64,000 nucleotides of DNA from Sporobacter sp942492735 (GCA_942492735.1 OW818648.1:3410001-3474000), one strand, 5' to 3'. Shown: positions 8,572-17,560, counted from the first letter of the stretch. The notes: generated by a model not told the origin, from the letters alone. Program-made: numbers and translations.

Positions 8572-8797
8572 CAAACCCCGCTGTGCCGTGTAAGCCCATT
8601 TATAACCTGCACGACTCGGCAGGTGGGTTTCCTCCTGCCGGCTGCGCTGCTTCCAACATCCAAAGGCTGTCATTGTTCCAAGAACAAAGCTCTTAGAACG
8701 TTATGCAGCTCCGGGAGGCCTGCAATTCGCCGGGAGAGATCGGAATCCCTTATAAATAATGTGGGTTTAAAAAAGCCTATCACGCACACCGCAGGGT
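8572..8797 (-). ncRNA. ssrS: 6S RNA
   Basis: On the minus strand the transcript would start CCCTGCGGTGTGCGTG and end CACGGCACAGCGGGG, and these ends pair as the closing stem of 6S RNA. In between are stretches typical of clostridial 6S RNA as I remember it, such as CATAACGTTCTAAGAGC, TTTGTTCTTGGAACAA and TTGGAAGCAGC. 6S RNA mimics an open promoter and binds the housekeeping RNA polymerase in stationary phase. A good promoter sits at the right distance (8804-8832). The size is about 226 nt. The identification is by recollection and not by a covariance-model search. Confidence 0.75.
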
Positions 8798-8803
8798 AAT
8801 TTA

Positions 8804-8832
8804 ATTCTATCATACGGCGCATCAATTATCAA
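8804..8832 (-). promoter_or_regulatory. Promoter of the 6S RNA gene
   Basis: On the minus strand TTGATA (8832-8827) and TAGAAT (8809-8804) are spaced by 17 bp, placing the transcript start near 8797. Confidence 0.7.
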
Positions 8833-8910
8833 TGTCTTGCATCACCGCAAAATTCTGGATTTTCAGACACTGTACTTTCACGCGCTGGTTATCGTACAGC
8901 CTCGGCTATA

Positions 8911-9198
8911 TCACGCTTCCGGTTCTTCCTCATCGCTGAATAGCTGCTCCATGAATTTATTATAAACAGTCTCCAGTTCCTCCTCATCATCAACGGTTGC
9001 CAGGATTTCCTCTCCGTTTTCATCGACGACCTTCAGGACGATCATGCCGTAGTCCTCGTCGTTTTCATCCATCTCCGCCGGCAGGAAAGCCATGTAAATT
9101 GCGCTATTATACTCTATTGTGTCCAGGTGTTCAAGTTCAAATTCATTCCCATCGTCATCCGTTACAGAAATAAAATCGTTGCCGAATTGATCGCTCAT
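8911..9198 (-). CDS. DUF1292 family protein
   Basis: This is a 95-residue, strongly acidic protein (start ATG 9198 behind AGGAGG). The pattern 'FISVTDDDGNEFELEHLDTIEYN...YMAFLPAE...IVLKVVDENGEEILATVDDEEELETVYNKF' is that of DUF1292 (YrzB-like) proteins. These are common in Firmicutes and often lie near ruvX and alaS. The function is unknown. It is a separate transcription unit here. Confidence 0.85.
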   Translation of the reverse strand: MSDQFGNDFISVTDDDGNEFELEHLDTIEYNSAIYMAFLPAEMDENDEDYGMIVLKVVDENGEEILATVDDEEELETVYNKFMEQLFSDEEEPEA

Positions 9199-9354
9199 AA
9201 AAACCCTCCTCTATTACGCACTTAACAATGCTTTTGCTTTTTGAAATTATTGAAATTAGTGTTATTCTTTTGTCAAAAAAAAATATAGCACAATACGCGA
9301 TTGCGCTATATATTTTACTCTAACAGTCGGTATTAATCAAGCTGCTTATTTTGT

Positions 9355-9690
9355 CTAGGAACCAAAATCCTCAAGAAGCTTTAGAACATCCTCGTAAGAT
9401 TTCGCTTCAATGCCGTTTTCGAGCATTTGTCTGTCAACAGAACGCAGCCCTTCGACGTCAATTGTCGTTTCAATCATGGGCGAAAGGTCTGCTTTATTGT
9501 TGAACACAGCAAGATGGCCGTTATAGGACCGCAGCCAATAGTAATTATTCGTCTGGGTTTGGGTTAAAACAGTGGGAATATCCGCCGAAACGCCTCTGAC
9601 AACGGAAGTGATCACCAGAGCAATAATCATTAATGCCGATACAAAGACCGCAAAGTATAGGAGGGTCATTTTCAATGCTTTATTTATCAT
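9355..9690 (-). CDS. BofC C-terminal-like membrane protein
   Basis: The likely start is ATG 9690 with GAAAGG about 10 bases upstream, giving 111 residues; a longer reading frame to 9747 lacks a binding site. One membrane segment (residues 7-30) is followed by an external domain. Its motifs YYWLRSYNGHLAVFN and 'VDRQMLENGIEAKSYEDVLKLLEDF' resemble the C-terminal domain of BofC, which in Bacillus restrains the SpoIVB protease during sporulation. The gene is divergent from the PBP gene next to it. The family assignment is moderate and the sporulation role is inferred. Confidence 0.6.
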   Translation of the reverse strand: MINKALKMTLLYFAVFVSALMIIALVITSVVRGVSADIPTVLTQTQTNNYYWLRSYNGHLAVFNNKADLSPMIETTIDVEGLRSVDRQMLENGIEAKSYEDVLKLLEDFGS

Positions 9691-9804
9691 GCAATCACAA
9701 CCTTTCAACATGATACCTGCATTCTTATTATTTCCACAAAAACCCATTTATATGCCTTGCAACCGGCTCATATTCAAATATTTACAAAAAGAAATTGACA
9801 GGCA

Positions 9805-9813
9805 TGCTATAAT
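9805..9813 (+). promoter_or_regulatory. Extended -10 promoter of the PBP gene
   Basis: TGCTATAAT is a perfect extended -10 element, 46 bases before the PBP start. No good -35 lies at the usual spacing, as expected for this promoter class. Confidence 0.55.
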
Positions 9814-9858
9814 AGCAGTAACATGGCATAAGATTTCTCTGTCTGCGAGGTGAACAGC

Positions 9859-12240
9859 ATGTCTCTCAATAAAAAAATCAACGCAAAAAAGATCGCAAAA
9901 ACTGGAGTCCGGACGGCCGGCAGTGTCATTTCTTTAATATTTAAAACTATAGGCACTCTTGTACTTATCGCTGTGACGACAGGCCTTATTTTCGCCTGTA
10001 TTTTCACTGTTTACATTCAAACGAACCTGACCACAGAGCTCGGCGTCAGTCTTGAGGAATTTGGGAAGAGCGAATCGAGTGCGATCTACTATAAAGATAC
10101 AAGTACAGACGAATATAAAAAGCTTGTGACCATTCAAAGCACGCAATATAGAATATGGGTGGATTATGATGACATTCCTAAATATGCCGAGCATGCGCTT
10201 GTCGCTATAGAGGATAAGCGTTTTTATGATCACAGCGGTGTAGACTGGTACAGGACTGTCGCCGCATTCGGCAATATGTTCCTGCGCATGAAGGATAATT
10301 TCGGCGGTTCCACAATAACGCAGCAGCTTATTAAGACATTGACCCAAGAGGATGAAGTAACCGTCCAAAGAAAACTTCTGGAGATTTTTCGAGCTCTGGA
10401 GTTTCAAAAGTCTTATACCAGAGAAGAAATCATCGAAGGGTACCTCAATGTCGTTACGTTCGGCGGCAACTGCTATGGGCTCGGCGCCGCAGCTGACTAT
10501 TATTTCGGCAAAACTGCATCTGAACTAACACTTGCTGAGTGCGCTTGCATTATCGGTATTACGAACAACCCGTCAATGTATAATCCGTATATTGACAAAG
10601 AAGCCAACAAAGAACGTCAGGAACTAATCCTGACAAATATGCGTGAGCAGGGTTATATAACAACGGACGCTGAGTTGGATGAAGCGATTAATCAGAAGCT
10701 CATCTTCCAAAAGGGCGAAAATAACACAAACAGTAATGAAATATACACCTGGTATGAGGACGCCGTTATCGAAGATGTCATCACAGATCTGGCGGAATTG
10801 AAAGGCGTCACGAGGCAGGCTGCGGAAACACTTTTATTCACCGGCGGTTATCAGATTCGATGCTGTATGGATCAAACGATACAAGCGCAGGTTGACAGCA
10901 TCTATCAAGACCTTGAAGCGATACCAAAGGTCGGCGGGTCAAGCCAGCCGCTCGCGTCCGCTATCGTATTAGCTAACCCGTACACAGGTGAAATTCTCGC
11001 CATGGAAGGCAATGTCGGCGAAAAGACAGCCAGTCGTATGTTTAACAGGGCAACACAGAGCCACCGTCCGCCGGGATCATCAATCAAACCGCTGTCCGTC
11101 TATGCACCCGCCATTGAATTCCGCGTTATCACACCGGAAACACGGTTTGAAGACTCGGCTGATGTCCGGCTGGAAGGTACAGACTGGATGCCGAAAAATG
11201 ACGACTGGAGCTATAGCGGCATTCTTAACATTCGTACAGCCGTCATACGTTCAAAAAATACAATTGCGGCGCAGGTAATCGATCAGTTATCCCCGAAAAG
11301 GTCCTACGACTTCATGGTCGATACGCTTGGCATTGAGCTCAGCCCGTTTGATGAAGATTATGCCCCATTGGCACTCGGCCAGCTGACAAACGGCATCACG
11401 GTACGCGAAATGGCATCTGCCTATACCATGTTCGATAATGGCGGCGTTGAGAATCGTTTAATCACTTATACAAAGGTGCTCATGTCCGACGGGGAAACAG
11501 TCGTCATAGACAACCAACCTGAAACGTCCATTGCCATTAGTGCTGCCACTGCCTACTGGGTCACAAGCATGCTGCGTGACGCCGCGACATACGGAACAGG
11601 CAGTGAGGCCAATCTCGGCGATCTGATGCCGGTCGCCGGTAAAACCGGTACGACAACCGACAAAAAGGACCGCTGGTTTGCAGGCTTTACGCCGTATTAT
11701 GTCGCTGTCGTCTGGACAGGCTTTGATACGCCCGCAACTATGAAAGTTACGGGCAACCCCGCTGCTCAGCTCTGGAAAAAGGTCATGAAGCTCGTGCACG
11801 AGGGTTATGAGTGGAAAGACTTTACAACACCGCCGGACACCTATCTGTCACCGATACCCGGTGTGGATGAGCCGGTCTCGTATGTTGTCAGGGGTGTGAA
11901 TATCGAGGACGATTCGGAGCTTTATAGAATCGATGATAAAACAGCGATTAAAGGCAAGAATATCACAGAAATCGCCAACCTCATCGAGGGATATGAAATT
12001 GTCGGAGAAACTGAAAAAACCAAAACGATTACTGATGACCCGAAAAATAACATCTTTGAGTTCTACTACCAGATGATTGCACCGAGCCCATCCCCATCTC
12101 TTGATCCGTGGGTGTCACCGCCGATTGACCCATCTTCAGACGTATCCGCAGAGCCGACGGCGCCGACGGAGTCGCCGCCTGTAACAGAATCACCATCGCC
12201 GCTCCCAACCGACGCAACGTCCCCCTCTCCCACGCCGTAA
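9859..12240 (+). CDS. Class A penicillin-binding protein (PBP1A type)
   Basis: This is a bifunctional peptidoglycan synthase of 793 residues. It has a cytoplasmic N-terminus and a membrane segment at about 30-52. The GT51 glycosyltransferase domain has the catalytic Glu118 in AIEDKRFYDH, then GGSTITQQL and the RKLLEIFRALEFQ motif. The transpeptidase domain has all three penicillin-binding motifs: S407-S-I-K410, S465-K-N467 and K595-T-G597. The last 60 residues are a Pro/Ser/Thr-rich tail. The start at 9859 is preferred to GTG 9850 because GAGG lies 8 bases before it. It is transcribed alone and ends at a strong terminator. Confidence 0.95.
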   Translation: MSLNKKINAKKIAKTGVRTAGSVISLIFKTIGTLVLIAVTTGLIFACIFTVYIQTNLTTELGVSLEEFGKSESSAIYYKDTSTDEYKKLVTIQSTQYRIWVDYDDIPKYAEHALVAIEDKRFYDHSGVDWYRTVAAFGNMFLRMKDNFGGSTITQQLIKTLTQEDEVTVQRKLLEIFRALEFQKSYTREEIIEGYLNVVTFGGNCYGLGAAADYYFGKTASELTLAECACIIGITNNPSMYNPYIDKEANKERQELILTNMREQGYITTDAELDEAINQKLIFQKGENNTNSNEIYTWYEDAVIEDVITDLAELKGVTRQAAETLLFTGGYQIRCCMDQTIQAQVDSIYQDLEAIPKVGGSSQPLASAIVLANPYTGEILAMEGNVGEKTASRMFNRATQSHRPPGSSIKPLSVYAPAIEFRVITPETRFEDSADVRLEGTDWMPKNDDWSYSGILNIRTAVIRSKNTIAAQVIDQLSPKRSYDFMVDTLGIELSPFDEDYAPLALGQLTNGITVREMASAYTMFDNGGVENRLITYTKVLMSDGETVVIDNQPETSIAISAATAYWVTSMLRDAATYGTGSEANLGDLMPVAGKTGTTTDKKDRWFAGFTPYYVAVVWTGFDTPATMKVTGNPAAQLWKKVMKLVHEGYEWKDFTTPPDTYLSPIPGVDEPVSYVVRGVNIEDDSELYRIDDKTAIKGKNITEIANLIEGYEIVGETEKTKTITDDPKNNIFEFYYQMIAPSPSPSLDPWVSPPIDPSSDVSAEPTAPTESPPVTESPSPLPTDATSPSPTP

Positions 12241-12254
12241 TACGACACACTAAC

Positions 12255-12296
12255 AAGACAGCGGAGCTCAAATGATATCCGCTGTCTTGCTTTTTT
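12255..12296 (+). terminator. Terminator of the PBP gene
   Basis: An 11-bp perfect stem (AAGACAGCGGA / TCCGCTGTCTT) is followed by GC and TTTTTT. Confidence 0.9.
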
Positions 12297-12352
12297 AGGA
12301 TGAAATGTATACTATTGCCTATGATTGTTGAACAGACAGGAGTGGTCAATAA

Positions 12353-12382
12353 AAATGCTGCAGCCTGTTGACTGCAGCATTT
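12353..12382 (-). terminator. Terminator downstream of lysC
   Basis: The stem AAATGCTGCAG / CTGCAGCATTT is followed on the minus strand by a T-rich run. It lies 89 bases after the lysC stop codon. Confidence 0.7.
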
Positions 12383-12404
12383 ATTAGAATATTCTGCGTT
12401 ACTT

Positions 12405-12440
12405 GTCATTCCCGCGAAGGCGGGTATGACAGCGCGGACA
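12405..12440. repeat. Dispersed CCCGCGAAGGCGGG-type hairpin repeat, copy 1
   Basis: The stretch holds GTCATTCCCGCGAAGGCGGG and then ATGACAGCGCGGACA. A second copy with the hairpin inverted but the same ATGACAGCGCGGACA tail lies at 33828-33874. It sits between lysC and its terminator. Confidence 0.65.
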
Positions 12441-12470
12441 CCATATCGTTATCTTAATCGAATATTAGTG

Positions 12471-13679
12471 TTAGTTCTCGAAAAACTTAGCGTGAATAGC
12501 GGCGACGGCTCTGTCGGCGTCGGCTTCGTCAACGAGGACGGAGACCTTGATTTCACTGGTGGAGATCATGTTGATGTTGATCTTAGCGGCATAGAGCGCT
12601 TCGAACATCTGGACGGCGATACCGGAGGAATTGACCATGCCCGCGCCGACCATACTGACCTTTGCAACGTTACTCGACACGCTTATATCCTGGAAGCCGA
12701 TAATGCTCTGCTGTTCCTTTAATGCTTTCTCGGCCTGCTCCATGTCGGACTTGGCGATTGTAAAGCTGATATCTTTTGTGTCTCCCCTGCCAATGGACTG
12801 AAGAATAATATCGACGTTTATTTTTTGTTTTGCCAGAACCCTAAAAACCTTGAATGCGACGCCGGGTTCGTCCTTTACGCTGACAAGCGCAATTCTTGCA
12901 ACATTGGTATCTTTTGCGATGCCGCTGATTTTTGTCTGTTCCACTGTTGTGACCTCCTTGACTTTTGTGCCGGGTTTTCTAACAAAGCTCGACAGCACTT
13001 CCAGATTGACGTTATAGCGCTTTGCCATTTCAACAGACCGGTTATGGAGCACCTGTGCGCCGAGCGACGCCAGTTCCAGCATTTCATCGTATGTGATCTC
13101 ATCGAGTTTTTTTGCGTTCGGTACTTTTCTGGGATCGCAGGTATAAACACCCTCGACGTCCGTGTAAATCTGGCACAGATCGGCATTCATCGCCGCTGCG
13201 ATCGCAACAGCCGTCGTGTCCGAGCCGCCGCGTCCGAGCGTTGTGATATCGTCAAATTTATTAATCCCCTGGAAACCGGCGACGATCACAATCCGGCGCT
13301 TATCCAGTTCATTTTTGATCCGTTCGCATGTGACCTTTTTGATTCGCGCGTTGCCATAATCGGAATTCGTTTGCATCCCGATCTGCCAGCCCGTCAGCGA
13401 TATGACAGGCAGCCCCATTTTCTCAAGCTGCATCGCCATTAGTGCAATCGATATCTGCTCGCCGGTTGACAGCAGTACATCCATTTCTCTTTTTGACGGA
13501 TGCGAATTGATCTCTGTGGCTTTTTCGATAAGATCATCGGTTGTGTCCCCCTGAGCGGATAAAACCACGACCACATCATTGTTATCACTGTAAGTATCGG
13601 CAATAATTCCTGCCACGCGCCGGATTCTTGCACTATCTGCAACCGAGCTGCCGCCGAATTTCTGAACAATAAACGCCAT
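12471..13679 (-). CDS. lysC: Aspartate kinase
   Basis: Aspartokinase makes aspartyl phosphate, the first step toward lysine, threonine and methionine. The 402-residue protein opens with the diagnostic VQKFGGSSVAD motif. It contains TLGRGGSDTTAVAIAAA and VYTCDPRKVPNAK in the kinase domain, then two C-terminal ACT domains at about 265-400 ('ISGIAKDTNVARIALVSVKDEPGVAFKVF' and 'SSNVAKVSMVGAGMVNSSGIAVQMF'). The length is normal for monofunctional enzymes. It lies downstream of hom on the same strand (91-base gap), so the two are probably co-transcribed and feedback controlled by amino acids. Confidence 0.96.
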   Translation of the reverse strand: MAFIVQKFGGSSVADSARIRRVAGIIADTYSDNNDVVVVLSAQGDTTDDLIEKATEINSHPSKREMDVLLSTGEQISIALMAMQLEKMGLPVISLTGWQIGMQTNSDYGNARIKKVTCERIKNELDKRRIVIVAGFQGINKFDDITTLGRGGSDTTAVAIAAAMNADLCQIYTDVEGVYTCDPRKVPNAKKLDEITYDEMLELASLGAQVLHNRSVEMAKRYNVNLEVLSSFVRKPGTKVKEVTTVEQTKISGIAKDTNVARIALVSVKDEPGVAFKVFRVLAKQKINVDIILQSIGRGDTKDISFTIAKSDMEQAEKALKEQQSIIGFQDISVSSNVAKVSMVGAGMVNSSGIAVQMFEALYAAKININMISTSEIKVSVLVDEADADRAVAAIHAKFFEN

Positions 13680-13771
13680 CTTTTAGTCCTCCAATGTCAA
13701 CGCTTAGTCATTGTAATGAAGTTAGTTATATTTTATGTCGATCACGATATGATTTATCATCTTATCATCCT

Positions 13772-14980
13772 TCAGTCAATAATTCTGAAGACCGAAAGAA
13801 CCGGAATTTCTCTCAAAAGAATATCGGCATGCTTTTTGCTCATCGCTGCTGTTATAAACGCCGTCTCTCCGTCTTTACATCCGCTGATGATATTAACATC
13901 GCCAAATACGCTTCCTATTTTGCCGGCATTTGCCGATGTTCGTACATACCATGCGTTTTCTAAAAGATCGATATCATACATCATGTCCGGACTTCCGTCG
14001 GCCCAACTCAGCCATTTGCGCGCGTTGACATGCTTGGCTGCGTCGATAATATCAGCGACAACAGCACTTGCAGTCGGCAGTTTACCGGCACCGGCGCCGT
14101 AAAACATGACGTCGCCTATCGCATTGCCTCTGACGACAATGCCATTCATTACGCCTTCAACACCAGAGACCAGGTTTTCCTCCTTGACGAGATGCGGTGC
14201 AACATAGACAGCAATTTTATCATCGGCTGCCACATGAATTGCTCGACCGAGCAGCTTAATTTTATATCCTTTGCGACCGGCATTGCTTATATCGTCGAGC
14301 GTGACCGCCTCGATACCCTCGGTCGATACATGATCTGGATAGACATGACGGCCGAAACAGAGTGCCGCGAGGATGCAGATTTTTCGGCAGACGTCGTTCC
14401 CCTTGATGTCGTCGTCGGGGTTTGCCTCTGCATAGCCTTTCGCCTTTGCTTCATCAAGCGCTGTCTCAAAGGCGACGCTGTTTTTAACCATTTCCGTTAG
14501 GATATAGTTCGTCGTACCGTTTAAAATGCCATATATCTCATTTATTTTATTCGCTGCAAGACATTGTGTGATCGGTCTGATAATCGGAATCCCGCCACCG
14601 ACGCTGGCTTCGAATAAATAATTGACACCCTTTTCTCGTGCGATCTGGGTCAGCTCATAACCATGGGCTGCGACAAGGGCTTTATTGGACGTCACAACGC
14701 TCTTACCCGCACGTAAGCTGCGCCGCGTAAAATCATATGCCACGCCGACACCACCGATCGTTTCAACAACCACCCTGACATCCGGGTCGTTTTCAACGAT
14801 GGTAAAATCTTTAATAAACAGATTTTCATAAGGGTTACCGGTAAAATCCCTGACATCAACGATATACTTCACCCTGATGTCCTGAGCTGCGTTTTGGGAT
14901 ATCATATCGGAATTTTTCTCTATGACTTCCATCACACCGGATCCGACCGTACCAAACCCAAGTATTGCGATATCAAACAT
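13772..14980 (-). CDS. hom: Homoserine dehydrogenase
   Basis: The enzyme reduces aspartate semialdehyde to homoserine with NAD(P)H. The start at ATG 14980 (MFDIAILGFGTVGSGV) follows a GGGGAGGGG site; an upstream in-frame ATG at 15016 is not supported. The protein has 402 residues: a Rossmann domain with GFGTVGSG near residue 7-14, the catalytic domain with GILNGTTNYILTEM and 'AKAKGYAEANPDDDIKGNDVCRKICILA', and a C-terminal ACT-like domain. The expected aspartate-pathway partner lysC follows on the same strand. Confidence 0.96.
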   Translation of the reverse strand: MFDIAILGFGTVGSGVMEVIEKNSDMISQNAAQDIRVKYIVDVRDFTGNPYENLFIKDFTIVENDPDVRVVVETIGGVGVAYDFTRRSLRAGKSVVTSNKALVAAHGYELTQIAREKGVNYLFEASVGGGIPIIRPITQCLAANKINEIYGILNGTTNYILTEMVKNSVAFETALDEAKAKGYAEANPDDDIKGNDVCRKICILAALCFGRHVYPDHVSTEGIEAVTLDDISNAGRKGYKIKLLGRAIHVAADDKIAVYVAPHLVKEENLVSGVEGVMNGIVVRGNAIGDVMFYGAGAGKLPTASAVVADIIDAAKHVNARKWLSWADGSPDMMYDIDLLENAWYVRTSANAGKIGSVFGDVNIISGCKDGETAFITAAMSKKHADILLREIPVLSVFRIID

Positions 14981-15088
14981 CCCAAATCCCCTCCCCTTTG
15001 TTGATACGCCGAGCATATTGCGTATATACCTTTTAGTATTTTAGTATACTACCATAGGTTGTTTTATTCTGCAACCGTTTTTAACCGC

Positions 15089-15117
15089 ACTAAAGTCATA
15101 ATTAACTAAAGTCATAA
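15089..15117. repeat. Two direct repeats in the hom/ytvI divergent region
   Basis: ACTAAAGTCATAA occurs twice with a 16-base period (15089 and 15105). The pair lies between the divergent hom and ytvI genes and could be a regulator site. No known motif is recognised. Confidence 0.4.
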
Positions 15118-15161
15118 ATTGCAAAATAATTGACAACCTTTTTTTGTATGTGGTGATGATT

Positions 15162-16235
15162 ATGCCGGAAAATAAGCATTTGCGCCGTGGACTCTATTGC
15201 CTCTATGGCGCTGCAAGCATCATTTTTATATGGCTTGTTCTTCGGTATGCGCTACCTTGGCTTCTGCCTTTCATCGTGGCAATTGCCATCGCGCGCTTTA
15301 TGGAGCCAGTCGTTCGCCAACTGGTGGAGAATTACCAATTCAGGCGCGGTATCGCTTCAGCTGTGTGCACGATTATTATTTTCTCAGCCCTGATCGCTCT
15401 GACGGTACTCATTATCGGCCGTGTCATTATTGAGCTGACCGCGTTTGTCAAAGACCTCCCTGTGCTTTTAACGAACACCACAAACACTATTTCAATAATC
15501 GGCAACCGCATAGAAGGCTACATCAAGGCCGCCCCGCCGGAAATCCAGGATTATTTGAATCACGCGCTGCAGGGACTTGCCAATAAGAGCGCCGAGCTGC
15601 CCGCCGCCCTTTCCGGTAAAATTCTTGAGCTTCTGTCGGGTGCTGCGAAATTCACACCGAAGCTTGTCCTGTTCTTCTTTACGTGTGCTTTAAGCGTTTT
15701 CTTTATGAGCTGCGGCTACAAAGATGTCTCCGCCTTTATTATGCGTCAAATACCAAAAAGCCGTCACAAATCGCTGCGCGACTTCAAGACCGATCTGATC
15801 AGCACCTTTGGTAAATGGCTCAAGGTGGAGCTGATGCTCGCGGGTATCACTTTTGCTGAAATGTGCACGGCCTTTTTATTTATGCGGATTGATTTTGCGA
15901 TCCTGCTCGCGCTGCTCGTCGCTTTTGTTGATCTGCTGCCAGTGCTCGGTTCAGGCGCCGTTCTTGTCCCATGGGCTGTTTTAACAATGATCGGCGGAAA
16001 TTTCGGCAACGGTATCACCCTCATTGTTGTATTCGCTGTCAATACAGTCGTGAGAAGCCTTCTTGAGCCAAAATTGATAGGCAAACAAATTGGTCTACCG
16101 CCGATTGCCACCCTCATTGCCATGTATGTCGGCTTCAGCGCCGCCGGTGTCGTCGGCATGATCCTCTTCCCGATTGGGCTCATTATGGTAAAGCATCTCA
16201 ACGACAAAGGATATCTGAAGTTGTGGAAAAACTAA
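15162..16235 (+). CDS. ytvI: YtvI-like sporulation membrane protein (AI-2E permease superfamily)
   Basis: This is a polytopic membrane protein of 357 residues with about seven hydrophobic segments. The order is that of the AI-2E/PerM superfamily: paired N-terminal helices (IIFIWLVLRYALPWLLPFIV), an extended amphipathic middle, then LLALLVAFVDLLPVLGSGAVLVPW near residue 245. The size and pattern fit the clostridial YtvI group seen in sporulation regulons. The start at 15162 is chosen because GTGGTGAT lies 5-10 bases upstream; in-frame ATGs at 15144 and 15156 also exist. It overlaps the next gene by 13 bases, so the three genes to 16992 form one operon. Confidence 0.75.
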   Translation: MPENKHLRRGLYCLYGAASIIFIWLVLRYALPWLLPFIVAIAIARFMEPVVRQLVENYQFRRGIASAVCTIIIFSALIALTVLIIGRVIIELTAFVKDLPVLLTNTTNTISIIGNRIEGYIKAAPPEIQDYLNHALQGLANKSAELPAALSGKILELLSGAAKFTPKLVLFFFTCALSVFFMSCGYKDVSAFIMRQIPKSRHKSLRDFKTDLISTFGKWLKVELMLAGITFAEMCTAFLFMRIDFAILLALLVAFVDLLPVLGSGAVLVPWAVLTMIGGNFGNGITLIVVFAVNTVVRSLLEPKLIGKQIGLPPIATLIAMYVGFSAAGVVGMILFPIGLIMVKHLNDKGYLKLWKN

Positions 16236-16597
16236 ACGTTATGTCGCCAAAAATAAAATGTGCGGTCGCCGGGGCGCTAGCCGGAGCGCTGAACGGTTTT
16301 TTCGGTGCGGGCGGCGGTATGATCCTTGTCCCGCTCCTCAGCCGATGGGTTAAAATGGAGGAACGCAAGGCCTTTGCCACGTCCGTCTTCATTATACTGC
16401 CGCTGTGCGCCGTCTCCGCCATCGTGTATCTGCTAAAATTCCGCATAGACTTTATGCTGACGCTTCCCTATCTGCTCGGTGGTCTGGTGGGCGGTGTGAT
16501 TGGCGGCTGCTGTTTTAAAAACATCCCGACTACACTCCTGCACCGCGCCTTCGGTCTGCTTCTCATTTACGGCGGTATCAGGAGCTTAATGCAATAG
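16223..16597 (+). CDS. Half-size TauE/SafE-family permease, subunit 1
   Basis: This 124-residue membrane protein (GTG start at 16223, or ATG 16241) has the first-half signature of TauE/SafE (DUF81) transporters: GALNGFFGAGGGMILVPLL followed by KAFATSVFIILPL, with three to four helices. Full-length members have about 250 residues with two such halves. Here the second half is a separate gene 17 bases on. The two probably form a heterodimer that exports sulfite, sulfonate or another anion; the substrate is unknown. It overlaps the ytvI end by 13 bases. Confidence 0.8.
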   Translation: MEKLNVMSPKIKCAVAGALAGALNGFFGAGGGMILVPLLSRWVKMEERKAFATSVFIILPLCAVSAIVYLLKFRIDFMLTLPYLLGGLVGGVIGGCCFKNIPTTLLHRAFGLLLIYGGIRSLMQ

Positions 16598-16614
16598 ATT
16601 CGGAGTCACCTCTT

Positions 16615-16992
16615 ATGCGCTTTATTATTTCCATTATCGCAGGGCTCATTACCGGTGTTATATCAGCCTGGGGCATCGGCGGCGGGTCGCTGCTCGTTGT
16701 TTTTATGACGGTTTTTTCCGGCGTTACGCAGCAGGCAGCTCAGGGCATTAACCTGATGTATTTTCTGCCGACTTCCCTGACAGCGCTCTACTCACACACA
16801 AAAAACAAGCTCGTGGAAACGAAGCTTGCCTGTTATGCCATCTTCACAGGCGTTTTGACCGCTATCGGAACGTCTTTTGCCGCAACAGGTATTGATACGA
16901 CTGTTATGAAGAAGATATTCGGCGTTTTCATTGTACTGATTGGTGTGTCGGAGGTCTTTCGGAAAACGATAAAAAGAGACAAAAAAACTTAG
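16615..16992 (+). CDS. Half-size TauE/SafE-family permease, subunit 2
   Basis: A 125-residue protein with the same half-domain pattern: GLITGVISAWGIGGGSLLVVFM, then 'QGINLMYFLPTSLTALYSHTKNKLVE', ATGIDTTVMKKIFGVFIVLIGV. GGAG stands about 9 bases before the ATG. It is a diverged paralogue of the preceding gene. The residue W in place of the second glycine-loop residue distinguishes it. Together they replace a single full-length transporter. Confidence 0.8.
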   Translation: MRFIISIIAGLITGVISAWGIGGGSLLVVFMTVFSGVTQQAAQGINLMYFLPTSLTALYSHTKNKLVETKLACYAIFTGVLTAIGTSFAATGIDTTVMKKIFGVFIVLIGVSEVFRKTIKRDKKT

Positions 16993-16999
16993 AACAACA

Positions 17000-17085
17000 G
17001 GCGGCCACATAGGGCCACCCTTACGAAAATACCTGAGTAGTGCCGTAGGGGCAACCCTGCGTGGCTGTCCGACCCTGGGTTGCGA
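17000..17085. repeat. Degenerate intergenic repeat with GTAGGGGCAACCC / GGGTTGC arms
   Basis: GTAGGGGCAACCCTGCG (from 17045) and CCCTGGGTTGC (to 17083) form a small inverted pair, preceded by GCGGCCACATAGGGCCACCC. It resembles the GTAGGG family elsewhere in the window. No gene lies between 16993 and 17149. Confidence 0.4.
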
Positions 17086-17149
17086 AGCTAAAACTGCACG
17101 GACCAGAACGTCAGGTCATTCATCATTATCCCCCCTCGTCAACGGATTA

Positions 17150-17560
17150 TTATTTTATGCTTTGCAGGTAGCCTTCCAGTATGAGTGAAGCCGCGACGGC
17201 GTCAATTTTTCCTTTGCGTTTCTTCCCGCTGATGCCCGCTTCCGACAGGATTCTGTGCGCGTCGATGGTTGTGCGCCGCTCGTCCCACATGACGACCTCC
17301 AACCTATATTGCTCGCGGAGCATCACAGCAAGCGCCTCGCTTTTTTCGGCGCGAGGCCCGAGTGTTCCATTCATATTTTTCGGATATCCGAGCACAACGG
17401 TACCGACCTGCCGCGCGTTCGCTTCATCCGCGATTTTAGAAGCAACGCGTTCGGGCGACCATTCTGTAATGATAAAAGCATCGCCGACAAGCGTTCCCAT
17501 GACATCGGACACCGCTATACCTGTCCGCGCATCCCCGTAATCAACGGCCATAATTCTCAT
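17150..17560 (-). CDS. ruvX: RuvX/YqgF putative Holliday junction resolvase
   Basis: This is a 136-residue RNase H-fold nuclease starting MRIMAVDYGDARTGIAVSD. The start at 17560 puts GGAG 7 bases upstream; ATG 17566 would be too close. Family motifs are present in order: the acidic DYGDARTG loop, VVLGYPKNMNG, VVMWDERRTT and KGKIDAVAASLILEGYL. The family is linked to 16S rRNA 5' end processing and possibly to recombination. The ferredoxin-domain gene follows on the same strand upstream with a 15-base gap. Confidence 0.93.
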   Translation of the reverse strand: MRIMAVDYGDARTGIAVSDVMGTLVGDAFIITEWSPERVASKIADEANARQVGTVVLGYPKNMNGTLGPRAEKSEALAVMLREQYRLEVVMWDERRTTIDAHRILSEAGISGKKRKGKIDAVAASLILEGYLQSIK

